Position numbers and translations under genes: made by a program. DNA of 53,621 nt from Streptococcus mitis (GTDB lineage: Bacteria > Bacillota > Bacilli > Lactobacillales > Streptococcaceae). The stretch lies in the NCBI GenBank assembly GCA_018364455.1, contig JAGZLW010000011.1, positions 1 to 53,621 on the forward strand, read 5' to 3'. The notes under the pieces were generated by a model. The model made no database searches. It saw only the letters and a list, made by a program, of their open reading frames with translations, and was not told the origin of the DNA. Positions 25,807 to 35,393 of this stretch are shown here, piece by piece; the stretch's first letter is position 1; every line of letters begins with the position of its first letter.

Positions 25807-27429
25807 TTAGTCTTTCCAAAGTTCTTTAACTTTTGCTTGTACTTCTGCATTTTCTAGGAATTCATCATAGGTTTCATCGATACGGTCAATGACGCCATTT
25901 TTAGACAAGACAATGATATGGTTAGCTAGAGTTTGAATAAACTCGTGGTCATGGCTGGCAAAGATGATTGATTCTTTAAAGTTTTTCAATCCATCATTCA
26001 AGCTTGAGATAGATTCCAAGTCCAAGTGATTGGTTGGATCATCAAGTACAAGGACATTTGATTTTAAAAGCATGAGTTTTGAAAGCATGACACGAACTTT
26101 TTCTCCCCCTGACAAGACGTTTACAGGTTTGTTAACCTCATCTCCAGAGAAGAGCATACGGCCGAGGAAGCCACGTAGGAAAGTATTGTCATCTTCTTCC
26201 TTACTTGCGAATTGACGCAACCAATCAAGGATTGACTCTCCTCCTGCAAAATCTGCCGAGTTATCTTTTGGCAGGTAAGATTGACTAGTGGTCACTCCCC
26301 ACTTGACAGTTCCTTCATAGTCAATGTCTCCCATGATTGCACGAATTAATGCAGTCGTTTGGATGTCATTTTGTCCAATAAGCGCTGTCTTATCACCTGG
26401 ACGCAAGATAAAGCTGATATTATCTAAAATAGTCTCACCATCAATCTTTACAGTTAGATTTTCTACTGTCAAGAGATCATTACCAATTTCACGTTCCGCT
26501 TTAAAGTTGATAAATGGATATTTACGACTAGATGGTACAATCTCTTCTAGCTCAATCTTATCAAGCATTTTCTTACGTGATGTTGCCTGTCTTGACTTAG
26601 AAGCATTAGCAGAGAAACGAGCAACGAACTCTTGCAATTGTTTAATTTTTTCTTCTGCTTTGGCATTACGGTCTGCTAGCAATTTAGCAGCGAGTTCAGA
26701 AGATTCCTTCCAGAAGTCATAGTTTCCGACATAGAGTTTGATTTTTCCGAAGTCAAGGTCGGCCATGTGAGTACATACTTTGTTTAAGAAGTGACGGTCG
26801 TGGGATACTACGATAACGGTGTTATCAAAATCAATCAAGAAGTCTTCTAGCCATGTAATTGATTGGATATCCAAACCATTGGTCGGCTCGTCCAAAAGAA
26901 GAACATCTGGTTTACCAAAAAGTGCTTTGGCGAGGAGAACCTTTACTTTTTCACCGTTGGCCAATTCGCTCATGTTTTGATAGTGCAATTCTTCTGGAAT
27001 GTTTAGGTTTTGAAGTAGTTGAGAGGCTTCACTTTCTGCTTCCCAGCCTCCAAGCTCGGCAAACTCTCCTTCAAGTTCGGCAGCACGCACTCCATCTTCG
27101 TCTGAGAAATCTTCCTTCATGTAGATGGCATCTTTCTCCTTCATGATGCTATAAAGTTTTTCATTTCCCATGATAACAACATCAATGGCACGTTCATCTT
27201 CATAGTCAAAGTGATTTTGACGAAGAACAGAGAGACGTTCATCTGGACCAAGAGAGATGTGACCAGTAGTAGGTTCGATATCTCCAGCTAAAATTTTTAA
27301 AAAGGTTGATTTTCCGGCACCATTAGCACCGATTAATCCATAAGTATTTCCTTCTGTAAATTTGATATTGACATCATCAAAAAGTTTGCGATCACTAAAA
27401 CGTAGTGAAACATCAGATACTGTAAGCAA
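25807..27429 (-). CDS. ABC-F family ribosome-associated ATPase (YbiT/YkpA type)
   Basis: A 540-residue soluble protein with two ABC ATPase domains in tandem and no membrane segments. Walker A GANGAGKST is near 34-42, the first signature motif is the divergent ELANGEKV, and the second half has LSGGEKVRV. A linker rich in charged residues lies at about 240-320. ABC-F proteins bind the ribosomal E site; this housekeeping type is thought to help translation and is not an antibiotic-protection factor as far as sequence shows. The start is TTG at 27429, preceded by TAGGAGAAAAATA. Confidence 0.94.
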   Translation of the reverse strand: MLTVSDVSLRFSDRKLFDDVNIKFTEGNTYGLIGANGAGKSTFLKILAGDIEPTTGHISLGPDERLSVLRQNHFDYEDERAIDVVIMGNEKLYSIMKEKDAIYMKEDFSDEDGVRAAELEGEFAELGGWEAESEASQLLQNLNIPEELHYQNMSELANGEKVKVLLAKALFGKPDVLLLDEPTNGLDIQSITWLEDFLIDFDNTVIVVSHDRHFLNKVCTHMADLDFGKIKLYVGNYDFWKESSELAAKLLADRNAKAEEKIKQLQEFVARFSANASKSRQATSRKKMLDKIELEEIVPSSRKYPFINFKAEREIGNDLLTVENLTVKIDGETILDNISFILRPGDKTALIGQNDIQTTALIRAIMGDIDYEGTVKWGVTTSQSYLPKDNSADFAGGESILDWLRQFASKEEDDNTFLRGFLGRMLFSGDEVNKPVNVLSGGEKVRVMLSKLMLLKSNVLVLDDPTNHLDLESISSLNDGLKNFKESIIFASHDHEFIQTLANHIIVLSKNGVIDRIDETYDEFLENAEVQAKVKELWKD

Positions 27430-27507
27430 TATTTTTCTCCTATATGTGTAATATATTTATTCTACTAGAAAATACGGAAATATTCAAATTTTTATCTGTC
27501 AATTTTA

Positions 27508-27548
27508 TGTAAATTACATTTACAGCATACTTTACACAAATCTGTAAA
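27508..27548. promoter_or_regulatory. Paired inverted repeats of TGTAAA before trpS and ABC-F
   Basis: TGTAAAT-TAC-ATTTACA (27508-27524) is a perfect inverted repeat. A second, TTTACA-CAAATC-TGTAAA (27531-27548), uses the same half-site at wider spacing. They lie in the divergent 205-base spacer, before the trpS promoter. I do not recognise the binding protein. Confidence 0.6.
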
Positions 27549-27596
27549 TAGCAAGGCTGATTTATTTTGATAAATTACGGTTATTTCATTAAAAAA

Positions 27597-27606
27597 ATGC
27601 TATAAT
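27597..27606 (+). promoter_or_regulatory. trpS extended -10 promoter
   Basis: TGC-TATAAT, with -10 at 27601-27606 and no clear -35. The leader is about 22 bases, too short for a T-box, so trpS here is not controlled by uncharged tRNA-Trp read-through. Confidence 0.75.
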
Positions 27607-27634
27607 TGAAGGGACCATATCGAAGGAGAATAAA

Positions 27635-28660
27635 ATGACTAAACCCATTATTTTAACAGGAGACCGTCCAACAGGAAAATTGCATATTGGACATTATGTT
27701 GGAAGTCTCAAAAATCGAGTATTATTACAGGAAGAGGATAAGTATGATATGTTTGTGTTCTTGGCTGACCAACAAGCCTTGACAGATCATGCCAAAGATC
27801 CTCAAACCATTGTAGAGTCTATCGGAAATGTGGCTTTGGATTATCTTGCAGTTGGATTGGATCCAAGTAAGTCAACTATTTTTATTCAAAGCCAGATTCC
27901 AGAGTTGGCTGAGTTGTCTATGTATTATATGAATCTGGTTTCATTAGCACGTCTGGAGCGTAATCCAACTGTCAAGACAGAAATTGCTCAGAAAGGATTT
28001 GGAGAAAGCATTCCGACAGGATTCTTGGTCTATCCAATAGCTCAAGCAGCTGACATCACAGCTTTCAAGGCCAATTATGTTCCTGTTGGGACAGATCAGA
28101 AACCAATGATTGAGCAAACTCGTGAGATTGTTCGTTCTTTTAACAATTCATATAATTGTGATGTCTTGGTGGAACCGGAAGGTATTTATCCAGAAAATGA
28201 GAGAGCAGGGCGTTTACCTGGTTTAGATGGAAATGCTAAAATGTCTAAATCACTCAATAACGGTATTTATTTAGCTGATGATGCGGATACTTTGCGTAAA
28301 AAAGTGATGAGTATGTATACAGATCCAGATCATATCCGCGTTGAGGATCCAGGTAAAATTGAAGGAAATATGGTTTTCCATTATCTAGATGTTTTTGGTC
28401 GTCCAGAAGATACTCAAGAAATTGCTGACATGAAAGAACATTATCAACGAGGTGGTCTTGGTGATGTGAAGACCAAGCGTTATCTACTTGAAATATTAGA
28501 ACGTGAACTTGGTCCTATTCGTGAGCGCCGTATTGAATTTGCTAAGGATATGGGAGAAGTTTATAATATGCTTCAAAAAGGTAGTGAAAGAGCGCGTGAA
28601 GTTGCAGGTCAAACCCTATCTGAGGTTAAAGGAGCAATGGGACTTCATTACTTTAACTAA
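27635..28660 (+). CDS. trpS: Tryptophanyl-tRNA synthetase
   Basis: Class I aminoacyl-tRNA synthetase that charges tRNA-Trp. The 341-residue protein has the HIGH signature in KLHIGHYVGSL (about 16-22) and the KMSKS loop in NAKMSKSLNN (about 201-206). Length and the ILTGDRPTGKLH start are those of the longer TrpS type common in streptococci. A strong AAGGAG site precedes the ATG. It is monocistronic, with a terminator before guaB. Confidence 0.98.
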   Translation: MTKPIILTGDRPTGKLHIGHYVGSLKNRVLLQEEDKYDMFVFLADQQALTDHAKDPQTIVESIGNVALDYLAVGLDPSKSTIFIQSQIPELAELSMYYMNLVSLARLERNPTVKTEIAQKGFGESIPTGFLVYPIAQAADITAFKANYVPVGTDQKPMIEQTREIVRSFNNSYNCDVLVEPEGIYPENERAGRLPGLDGNAKMSKSLNNGIYLADDADTLRKKVMSMYTDPDHIRVEDPGKIEGNMVFHYLDVFGRPEDTQEIADMKEHYQRGGLGDVKTKRYLLEILERELGPIRERRIEFAKDMGEVYNMLQKGSERAREVAGQTLSEVKGAMGLHYFN

Positions 28661-28674
28661 GTTTATTTTACAAG

Positions 28675-28715
28675 AAACTATCATTTCTATCTCGAAGAAA
28701 AGATAGTTTTTTATT
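28675..28715 (+). terminator. Terminator after trpS
   Basis: Stem AAACTATC-TTTCT / AGAAA-GATAGTTT with a single A bulge on each arm, followed by a T run. Confidence 0.85.
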
Positions 28716-28729
28716 TACCCCTGTAACAT

Positions 28730-28757
28730 TTGACAAATTTTTATAGAATGGTATGAT
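28730..28757 (+). promoter_or_regulatory. guaB promoter
   Basis: -35 TTGACA (28730-28735), 16-base spacer, -10 TATGAT (28752-28757). The leader is about 50 bases with AAAGAGGAAAC before the ATG. No guanine riboswitch aptamer is visible. Confidence 0.85.
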
Positions 28758-28811
28758 AGATACAATATAAAAAGAGTCAAGCTCAAAAAGAAAGAAAAGA
28801 GGAAACTTCGA

Positions 28812-30290
28812 ATGTCTAATTGGGACACTAAATTTTTGAAAAAAGGTTTTACCTTTGATGATGTATTGCTTATTCCAGCTGAAAGTCATGTGTTGCCTAA
28901 CGATGCAGATTTAACAACTAAATTGGCAGATAATCTGACTTTAAATATCCCAATTATTACCGCTGCCATGGACACAGTTACAGAGAGTCAAATGGCTATT
29001 GCTATTGCTCGTGCAGGCGGTCTCGGAGTTATCCATAAAAACATGTCAATTGCTCAACAAGCAGACGAGGTTCGTAAGGTAAAACGTTCTGAAAATGGAG
29101 TTATTATTGATCCGTTCTTCTTGACACCTGAACATACAATTGCTGAAGCAGATGAGCTTATGGGTCGTTACCGCATCAGTGGTGTTCCAGTTGTTGAAAC
29201 ACTTGAAAATCGTAAATTGGTTGGTATTTTGACAAACCGAGATCTTCGTTTTATTTCAGATTATAACCAACCAATCTCAAACCATATGACTAGTGAAAAT
29301 CTTGTTACTGCTCCTGTGGGTACAGATCTTGCAACAGCTGAGAGTATTCTTCAGGAACACCGTATTGAAAAGCTTCCTTTGGTAGATGAAGAAGGTCGCC
29401 TTTCTGGCTTGATTACTATCAAAGATATTGAAAAAGTTATTGAGTTTCCAAATGCCGCTAAAGATGAGTTTGGTCGTCTTCTAGTTGCAGGTGCAGTAGG
29501 TGTTACTTCAGATACATTTGAACGTGCAGAGGCTCTTTTTGAGGCAGGAGCGGATGCGATTGTTATTGATACTGCACATGGTCATTCTGCAGGTGTCTTG
29601 CGTAAAATTGCGGAGATTCGTGCTCACTTCCCAGATCGTACTTTGATTGCTGGAAATATTGCTACTGCTGAGGGAGCGCGTGCCCTTTATGAGGCAGGTG
29701 TAGACGTTGTCAAGGTTGGTATTGGACCAGGTTCTATCTGTACTACTCGTGTGATTGCTGGTGTTGGTGTTCCACAAGTAACAGCTATCTACGATGCTGC
29801 AGCTGTTGCGCGTGAATATGGTAAAACGATCATTGCTGACGGTGGAATCAAGTATTCTGGAGATATTGTAAAAGCCCTTGCTGCAGGTGGAAATGCAGTT
29901 ATGCTTGGATCAATGTTTGCTGGAACTGATGAAGCTCCAGGCGAAACTGAAATCTTCCAAGGACGTAAGTTCAAGACTTATCGTGGTATGGGATCAATTG
30001 CTGCTATGAAGAAAGGTTCAAGCGATCGTTACTTCCAAGGTTCTGTCAATGAAGCAAACAAACTTGTTCCAGAAGGAATTGAAGGTCGTGTTGCTTATAA
30101 AGGAGCAGCAGCTGATATTGTCTTCCAAATGATTGGCGGTATCCGATCTGGTATGGGTTACTGTGGTGCAGCTAACCTTAAAGAACTACATGATAACGCT
30201 CAATTTATTGAAATGTCTGGTGCTGGTTTGAAAGAAAGCCATCCTCATGATGTACAAATTACTAATGAGGCACCAAATTATTCTATGTAA
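28812..30290 (+). CDS. guaB: Inosine-5'-monophosphate dehydrogenase
   Basis: Oxidises IMP to XMP with NAD+, the committed step of guanine nucleotide synthesis. The 492-residue protein is a TIM barrel interrupted by a pair of CBS domains (about 95-215). The catalytic loop GPGSICTTR, near residue 300-308, holds the active-site cysteine, and GGIKYSGD and the GMGSI motif bind IMP phosphate. Length is standard. Together with hpt in the left arm it supplies GMP. Confidence 0.98.
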   Translation: MSNWDTKFLKKGFTFDDVLLIPAESHVLPNDADLTTKLADNLTLNIPIITAAMDTVTESQMAIAIARAGGLGVIHKNMSIAQQADEVRKVKRSENGVIIDPFFLTPEHTIAEADELMGRYRISGVPVVETLENRKLVGILTNRDLRFISDYNQPISNHMTSENLVTAPVGTDLATAESILQEHRIEKLPLVDEEGRLSGLITIKDIEKVIEFPNAAKDEFGRLLVAGAVGVTSDTFERAEALFEAGADAIVIDTAHGHSAGVLRKIAEIRAHFPDRTLIAGNIATAEGARALYEAGVDVVKVGIGPGSICTTRVIAGVGVPQVTAIYDAAAVAREYGKTIIADGGIKYSGDIVKALAAGGNAVMLGSMFAGTDEAPGETEIFQGRKFKTYRGMGSIAAMKKGSSDRYFQGSVNEANKLVPEGIEGRVAYKGAAADIVFQMIGGIRSGMGYCGAANLKELHDNAQFIEMSGAGLKESHPHDVQITNEAPNYSM

Positions 30291-30300
30291 AAAAACAATG

Positions 30301-30332
30301 AAAAGAACTCCCGTGAAAACAGGAGTTCTTTT
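30301..30332. terminator. Bidirectional terminator between guaB and recF
   Basis: AAAAGAACTCC / GGAGTTCTTTT, an 11-bp stem with a 10-base loop, A tract before and T tract after. It serves the convergent guaB and recF genes. Confidence 0.92.
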
Positions 30333-30347
30333 ACGATGTTGTCAATT

Positions 30348-31439
30348 TTAATTTACACTAACTTTACCATCCTGAATAGTGAAGATACTTAGATTTTCTG
30401 GCAGATTTTGAAGATGATCTAAGCTTGTTGTTGTGATAAAGGTTTGGATTGAATGAGAAATCGTTTCTAATAATTTTAGTTGTCTAGTGTTGTCAAGCTC
30501 GCTCATAACATCGTCAAGCAGTAATATTGGAGATTCTGTAGTAATGCTTTCCATTAATTCGATTTCTGCTAATTTTATCGATAGGACGAGACTACGATGT
30601 TGACCTTGACTTCCAAAACTAGCATCCATCCCATTTATATAAAAAGAAATGTCATCTCGATGAGGACCAACACCAGTATTCTTTTTAAATAAATCTCTGG
30701 ATCTACTTTTTTCTAAAGCAATTTTGAAAGATTCGGATAAGTCTTCTTTGTCAGTTAGATTGACAGAAGATTGATAGGATATTGACAACTCTTCAATCTG
30801 ATTAGAGAGTTCAAAATGTTTCTTACGGCCAAAATGCTCTAGTTTTTTTATAAAATCTAAGCGGTGATTCATTACACGACATCCATAATCGACTAGCTGA
30901 TCATCTAGTACTGAAAGGAAGGTTTCATCTATTTTTTGAGCTGATTTTAGGTAAGTGTTTCTTTGCTTTAGGATGTGGTTATAATTGGTTAAGTCAGATA
31001 AATAGATTGGCTTGATTTGTCCAAGTTCCATATCAATGAATTTTCGTCGAACTGAAGGTGCCCCTTTAATTAGTTGTAAATCTTCAGGAGCAAATAAGAC
31101 AACATTCATGTGTCCGACATAATCTGAAAGTCGTGCCTGTTTTAAGTGATTAACTTTTGTCACACGCCCTTTTTGTGTTAGTTCAATTTCGAGAGGAATA
31201 GATCCCGTTTTTTTCTGAACAAGACCTGAAAGATGAAGTTGTTCCTCATCAAAATGAATGAGATTTTTATCTGTTCGAGTTCGATGGCTACGTGTTAAGG
31301 CTAAAAAATAGATAGCCTCTAACATATTTGTTTTACCTTGCGCATTACGTCCTAAAAAGACATTTAATTTAGGATTAAAGTCTATTTTCGTCTCTTTGTA
31401 GTTACGAAAAGTTTTGAGAGATAGGTGTTGTAGCCACAT
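30348..31439 (-). CDS. recF: DNA replication and repair protein RecF
   Basis: SMC-like ATPase that helps load RecA at gapped DNA with RecO and RecR. The 363-residue protein has Walker A GRNAQGKTN at 30-38, the RecF signature near 110-150 (LFAPEDLQLIKGAPSVRRKF), a signature loop GSQGQHRSLVLS and Walker B PILLLDDVMSELD. It sits two bases after the S4 protein gene, the arrangement also seen in Bacillus (yaaA-recF), although here far from dnaN. Confidence 0.98.
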   Translation of the reverse strand: MWLQHLSLKTFRNYKETKIDFNPKLNVFLGRNAQGKTNMLEAIYFLALTRSHRTRTDKNLIHFDEEQLHLSGLVQKKTGSIPLEIELTQKGRVTKVNHLKQARLSDYVGHMNVVLFAPEDLQLIKGAPSVRRKFIDMELGQIKPIYLSDLTNYNHILKQRNTYLKSAQKIDETFLSVLDDQLVDYGCRVMNHRLDFIKKLEHFGRKKHFELSNQIEELSISYQSSVNLTDKEDLSESFKIALEKSRSRDLFKKNTGVGPHRDDISFYINGMDASFGSQGQHRSLVLSIKLAEIELMESITTESPILLLDDVMSELDNTRQLKLLETISHSIQTFITTTSLDHLQNLPENLSIFTIQDGKVSVN

Positions 31440-31441
31440 GA

Positions 31442-31810
31442 TTATCTACCAGGGAATCGCGGAGCTTGTTTGCTTTTGGGTGATGAAGTAGGTTTTGATT
31501 TGTCTTTTTTTACTCCCTTATTCATCTCTTTGACGAGTTTAGTGATTCGTTCTTTTTCAACTTTATCAGCTTGGTATTCATCTTGCTCCTCAGAAGTAGG
31601 TCGTGTCAACAAGATGTCAATATTCATGTCAGGGATGTCAATTTTATCGCCAATACGAAGTTTTTTACCGCGACGACTCTCTAATTCCCCATTAAAGTAA
31701 ACAGAATGTTCAGAGAGAAATGATTTGATAGCTCCTCCGCTATGTGTAATTCCAAGTTCTTTGAGTAGTGCTTGGAGGGTAATAAATTCTTCAAATAATT
31801 TGTATTCCAT
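31442..31810 (-). CDS. yaaA: S4-domain protein YaaA/RlbA
   Basis: A 122-residue protein with an S4 RNA-binding domain in its first 75 residues (FITLQALLKELGITHSGGAIKSFL, then GELESRRGKKLRIGD). A basic, disordered tail (KKDKSKPTSSPKSKQAPRFPGR) follows and is longer than in Bacillus YaaA. In Bacillus the protein is implicated in 50S assembly. The tight coupling to recF is conserved across Firmicutes. The function here is inferred from family and synteny. Confidence 0.9.
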   Translation of the reverse strand: MEYKLFEEFITLQALLKELGITHSGGAIKSFLSEHSVYFNGELESRRGKKLRIGDKIDIPDMNIDILLTRPTSEEQDEYQADKVEKERITKLVKEMNKGVKKDKSKPTSSPKSKQAPRFPGR

Positions 31811-31933
31811 AATTCACCTCAATCTTTGGTATTATACCATATTTTCCTAAAAATAGTGAGAGAAATAGGGAGAAATGTAAGCGATTTTTATTTCAAAAGT
31901 GTTACAGAGAACAAGAAAATTTCAGGTTTTCGT

Positions 31934-31941
31934 GATATAAT
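31934..31941 (+). promoter_or_regulatory. Extended -10 promoter of the M16-rodZ-pgsA operon
   Basis: TGATATAAT with the -10 TATAAT at 31936-31941 and no clear -35. It is followed by AAGGAGG before the first M16 gene. Confidence 0.75.
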
Positions 31942-31968
31942 AGAAGTCTGTATATAAGGAGGTAAATC

Positions 31969-33219
31969 ATGGAGTTAGTGCATGGAATTTCAACACATTT
32001 TATCCAATCAAAAAAGTTTAAAACGAACAAAATCGCCGTGCGTTTTACCGCTCCATTATCCCTCGATACGATTGCAGGTCGCATGTTGAGTGCGAGTATG
32101 CTAGAGACTGCTAATCAGATGTACCCCACTTCTCAAGATTTGAGAAGACATTTGGCCAGTCTATACGGTACAGATATGTCAACCAATTGTTTCAGAAGAG
32201 GGCAAAGTCATATTGTAGAATTGACATTTACCTATGTTCGTGATGAGTTTTTAAGTAGGAAAAATGTGCTAACTTCTCAGGTTTTGGAACTAGTAAAAGA
32301 AACTCTTTTTTCACCCATGCTAGTTGATAATGGATTTGATCCGTCCTTATTTGAAATTGAGAAAAAACAATTGCTAGCAAGTTTAGCAACTGATATGGAT
32401 GATTCTTTTTATTTTGCACATAAAGAATTAGATGAATTATTTTTTCATGATGAACGTCTCCAATTGGAATATAGTGATTTACGAAATCGTATTTTAGCTG
32501 AAACTCCACAAAGTTCTTATTCTTGTTTCCAAGAATTTTTGGCCAATGATCGAATAGATTTCTTTTTCCTAGGAGATTTTAATGAGGTTGAAATTCAAAA
32601 TGTATTAGAATCGTTTGGCTTTAAAGCTCGAAAAGGAGATGTGAAGGTTCAGTATTGTCAACGTTATTCCAATATCCTTCAGGAAGGTATGGTTCGGAAA
32701 AATGTGGGACAATCCATTTTGGAATTAGGTTATCATTGCCCTTCTGAATATGGTGATGAGCAACATTTACCCATGATTGTAATGAATGGTTTACTTGGTG
32801 GATTTGCTCACTCTAAGCTCTTTACAAATGTCCGTGAAAATGCTGGATTAGCTTATACAATTTCAAGTCAACTCGATTTGTTTAGTGGATTCTTGAGGAT
32901 GTATGCTGGTATCAATCGAGAAAATCGTAATCAGGCTCGTAAAATGATGAATAATCAACTGCTTGATTTAAAAAAAGGATATTTTACAGAGCTTGAGCTA
33001 GAGCAGACTAAGGAAATGATTCGTCGATCTCTGTTACTTTCTCAAGATAATCAAAGTTCATTGATTGAACGTGCTTATCAAAATGCCTTACTTGGAAAAT
33101 CTTCAGCAGACTTTAAAAGTTGGATTGCAAAACTCGAGCAAGTTGACAAAGATGCTATTTGTAGAGCAGCTAATAATGTGAAACTACAGGCGATTTACTT
33201 TATGGAAGGAATAGAATGA
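31969..33219 (+). CDS. M16-family peptidase-like protein, inactive-type subunit (YfmF-like)
   Basis: A 416-residue member of the insulinase/processing-peptidase family. It lacks the HxxEH zinc motif at the expected N-terminal place, so it resembles the non-catalytic partner of two-subunit M16B proteases. It overlaps the next gene, which has the motif, by 4 bases, supporting a heterodimer. Related Bacillus proteins are YfmF/YmfF. Substrates are unknown; peptides are expected because the M16 chamber is small. No signal peptide is visible, so it is cytosolic. Confidence 0.9.
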   Translation: MELVHGISTHFIQSKKFKTNKIAVRFTAPLSLDTIAGRMLSASMLETANQMYPTSQDLRRHLASLYGTDMSTNCFRRGQSHIVELTFTYVRDEFLSRKNVLTSQVLELVKETLFSPMLVDNGFDPSLFEIEKKQLLASLATDMDDSFYFAHKELDELFFHDERLQLEYSDLRNRILAETPQSSYSCFQEFLANDRIDFFFLGDFNEVEIQNVLESFGFKARKGDVKVQYCQRYSNILQEGMVRKNVGQSILELGYHCPSEYGDEQHLPMIVMNGLLGGFAHSKLFTNVRENAGLAYTISSQLDLFSGFLRMYAGINRENRNQARKMMNNQLLDLKKGYFTELELEQTKEMIRRSLLLSQDNQSSLIERAYQNALLGKSSADFKSWIAKLEQVDKDAICRAANNVKLQAIYFMEGIE

Positions 33220-34499
33220 CAAAGGTTGTTTTTGAAGAAAAATACTATCCAGCTGTAAAAGAAATGGTTTATCGAACTCGTTTGGCCAATGGATTGACAG
33301 TTGCTCTTTTGCCTAAAAAGGAATTTAAAGAGGTTTACGGGAGTGTCACTGTTCAGTTTGGTTCGGTAGATACGCTTGTCACTGAAGTTGACGGAGATGT
33401 AAAAGAATATCCTGGAGGAATTGCTCATTTTCTTGAACATAAATTATTTGAGAGAGAAGATGCTAGCGATTTGATGTCAGCTTTTACGAGTCTAGGTGCA
33501 GATAGCAATGCCTTTACAAGCTTTACAAAAACAAGCTATCTTTTTTCAGCAACGGATCATTTTTTAGAAAATTTAGAGTTACTTGATGAATTGGTAACAT
33601 CAGCACATTTCACCGAAGATTCCATTTTAAGAGAGCAGGATATTATTCAGCAAGAACGAGAAATGTACCAAGATGATCCAGATTCGTGTCTATTCTTTTC
33701 AACTCTAGCGAATTTGTATCCTGGCACACCTTTAGCAACTGATATAGTTGGAAGTGAGGAGTCCATTTCCCAAATCAATCTAACTAATTTGCAAGAAAAT
33801 TTTACAAGATTTTACAAACCTGTAAACATGTCTCTGTTTTTAGTTGGTAATTTTGATGTGGAGCGAGTACAGGACTATTTTGAAAGAAAAGAACTGAAAG
33901 ATTCAGATGTTCAGGATGTAGCAAGAGAAAAGTTTGTTTTACAGGCTGTAAAGCAAGCAGACAGTATGAGAATGGAAGTATCTTCTCCTAAACTAGCGAT
34001 TGGGATTAGAGGTAATCGAGAAATTGCTGAGGCGGATTGCTATCGACATCATGTTTTATTAAAATTATTGTTTGCAATGATGTTTGGTTGGACTTCGGAT
34101 CGTTTTCAAAAGTTATATGAATCAGGTAAAATAGATGCTTCCTTATCTCTTGAAATTGAAGTAACAAGTCGTTTTCATTTTGTTATGTTGACAATGGATA
34201 CGAAAGAGCCAGTTGCTTTATCTCATCAATTTAGGAAGGCCATTCGTAATTTTACAAAGGATTTAGATATTACAGAGGATCATTTAGATATTATCAAAAG
34301 AGAGATGTTTGGAGAATTTTTCAGTAGCATGAACTCTCTTGAATTTATTGCAACGCAATATGATGCTTTTGAACATGGTGAGACAATTTTTGATTTACCA
34401 AAGATTTTACAGGAAATTACTTTAGAGGATGTCCTTGAAGCAGGGCATCACTTAATAGATGAAGGGGATATAGTTGATTTTACAATATTCCCATCGTAG
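33216..34499 (+). CDS. M16-family zinc metallopeptidase, catalytic subunit (YfmH-like)
   Basis: A 427-residue M16B peptidase with the zinc-binding H71-FLE-H75 motif and the downstream acidic ligand region (EQDIIQQEREMYQDDPD, near 142-158). It is translationally coupled to the inactive-type partner. In Bacillus and Streptococcus this gene pair is commonly followed by rodZ (ymfM) and pgsA, as here. Whether it processes envelope-related peptides is unknown; the fixed neighbourhood is only suggestive. Confidence 0.93.
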   Translation: MTKVVFEEKYYPAVKEMVYRTRLANGLTVALLPKKEFKEVYGSVTVQFGSVDTLVTEVDGDVKEYPGGIAHFLEHKLFEREDASDLMSAFTSLGADSNAFTSFTKTSYLFSATDHFLENLELLDELVTSAHFTEDSILREQDIIQQEREMYQDDPDSCLFFSTLANLYPGTPLATDIVGSEESISQINLTNLQENFTRFYKPVNMSLFLVGNFDVERVQDYFERKELKDSDVQDVAREKFVLQAVKQADSMRMEVSSPKLAIGIRGNREIAEADCYRHHVLLKLLFAMMFGWTSDRFQKLYESGKIDASLSLEIEVTSRFHFVMLTMDTKEPVALSHQFRKAIRNFTKDLDITEDHLDIIKREMFGEFFSSMNSLEFIATQYDAFEHGETIFDLPKILQEITLEDVLEAGHHLIDEGDIVDFTIFPS

Positions 34500-34540
34500 T
34501 AACCTATCATAATAGACACTAGAAAGAAGGGATGACAAGT

Positions 34541-35383
34541 ATGAGAAAAAAAACAATTGGAGAGGTTTTACGATTAGCTAGAATCAATCAGGGATTGAGT
34601 TTAGATGAATTGCAGAAAAAGACAGAAATCCAGTTAGATATGTTGGAAGCAATGGAAGCAGACGATTTCGATCAACTTCCAAGTCCTTTTTACACGCGTT
34701 CTTTCTTGAAAAAATATGCATGGGCTGTTGAATTAGATGATCAAATTGTTTTGGATGCTTATGATTCTGGGAGTATGATTACTTATGAGGAAGTAGATGT
34801 TGATGAAGATGAGTTGACAGGTCGTAGACGTTCAAGTAAGAAAAAGAAGAAAAAAACATCCTTTTTACCTTTATTTTATTTTATCCTTTTTGCTTTATCG
34901 ATTTTAATTTTTGTGACCTATTATGTTTGGAACTATATTCAAACTCAACCAGAGGGGCCTTCTCTTTCTAATTACAGTGTGGTTCAATCAACAAGTTCAA
35001 TAAGTTCAACTAGCTCTGTTACCCACTCCTCAAGTAGTAGTTCATCTAGCAGTTCTTCTAGTATAGAATCAGCTATAAGTGTATCAGGCGAAGGAAATCA
35101 TGTAGAAATCGCTTATAAGACAAGTAAGGAAACAGTTAAATTGCAATTGACAGTTTCAGATGTTACAAGTTGGGTCAGCGTTTCAGAAAGCGAACTTGAG
35201 GGCGGTGTAACCTTATCGCCAGAGAAGAAAAGTGCGGAAACAACAGTCGCAACTAAAAGTCCTGTAACAATTACGTTAGGTGTTGTAAAAGGTGTTGCTT
35301 TGACAGTAGATAATCAGACTGTTGATTTATCGAAATTAACAGCTCAGACTGGACAAATCACTGTAACCTTTACTAAAAATTAA
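34541..35383 (+). CDS. rodZ: Cell-shape protein RodZ
   Basis: Bitopic cytoskeletal/elongasome protein. The 280-residue protein has a cytoplasmic helix-turn-helix (about 1-75), a lysine run at 100-105 just before the membrane, a transmembrane segment at about 108-131, a very Ser-rich linker at about 148-178 and an extracellular beta domain at about 180-280. I chose the ATG at 34541, because at the earlier ATG (34532) the AAGGG ribosome site touches the start codon. In ovoid streptococci, which lack MreB, RodZ works with MreC, MreD and peripheral wall synthases; mreCD lie 3 kb downstream. Confidence 0.93.
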   Translation: MRKKTIGEVLRLARINQGLSLDELQKKTEIQLDMLEAMEADDFDQLPSPFYTRSFLKKYAWAVELDDQIVLDAYDSGSMITYEEVDVDEDELTGRRRSSKKKKKKTSFLPLFYFILFALSILIFVTYYVWNYIQTQPEGPSLSNYSVVQSTSSISSTSSVTHSSSSSSSSSSSSIESAISVSGEGNHVEIAYKTSKETVKLQLTVSDVTSWVSVSESELEGGVTLSPEKKSAETTVATKSPVTITLGVVKGVALTVDNQTVDLSKLTAQTGQITVTFTKN

Positions 35384-35393
35384 GGAAAAACGA

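Noticed and set aside
27556..27634. T-box leader for trpS.
   Set aside because: The distance from promoter to start is about 22-28 bases and no T-box sequence or specifier loop is present.
28740..28811. Guanine or PRPP riboswitch upstream of guaB.
   Set aside because: The leader is about 50 bases and shows no purine aptamer core or terminator.
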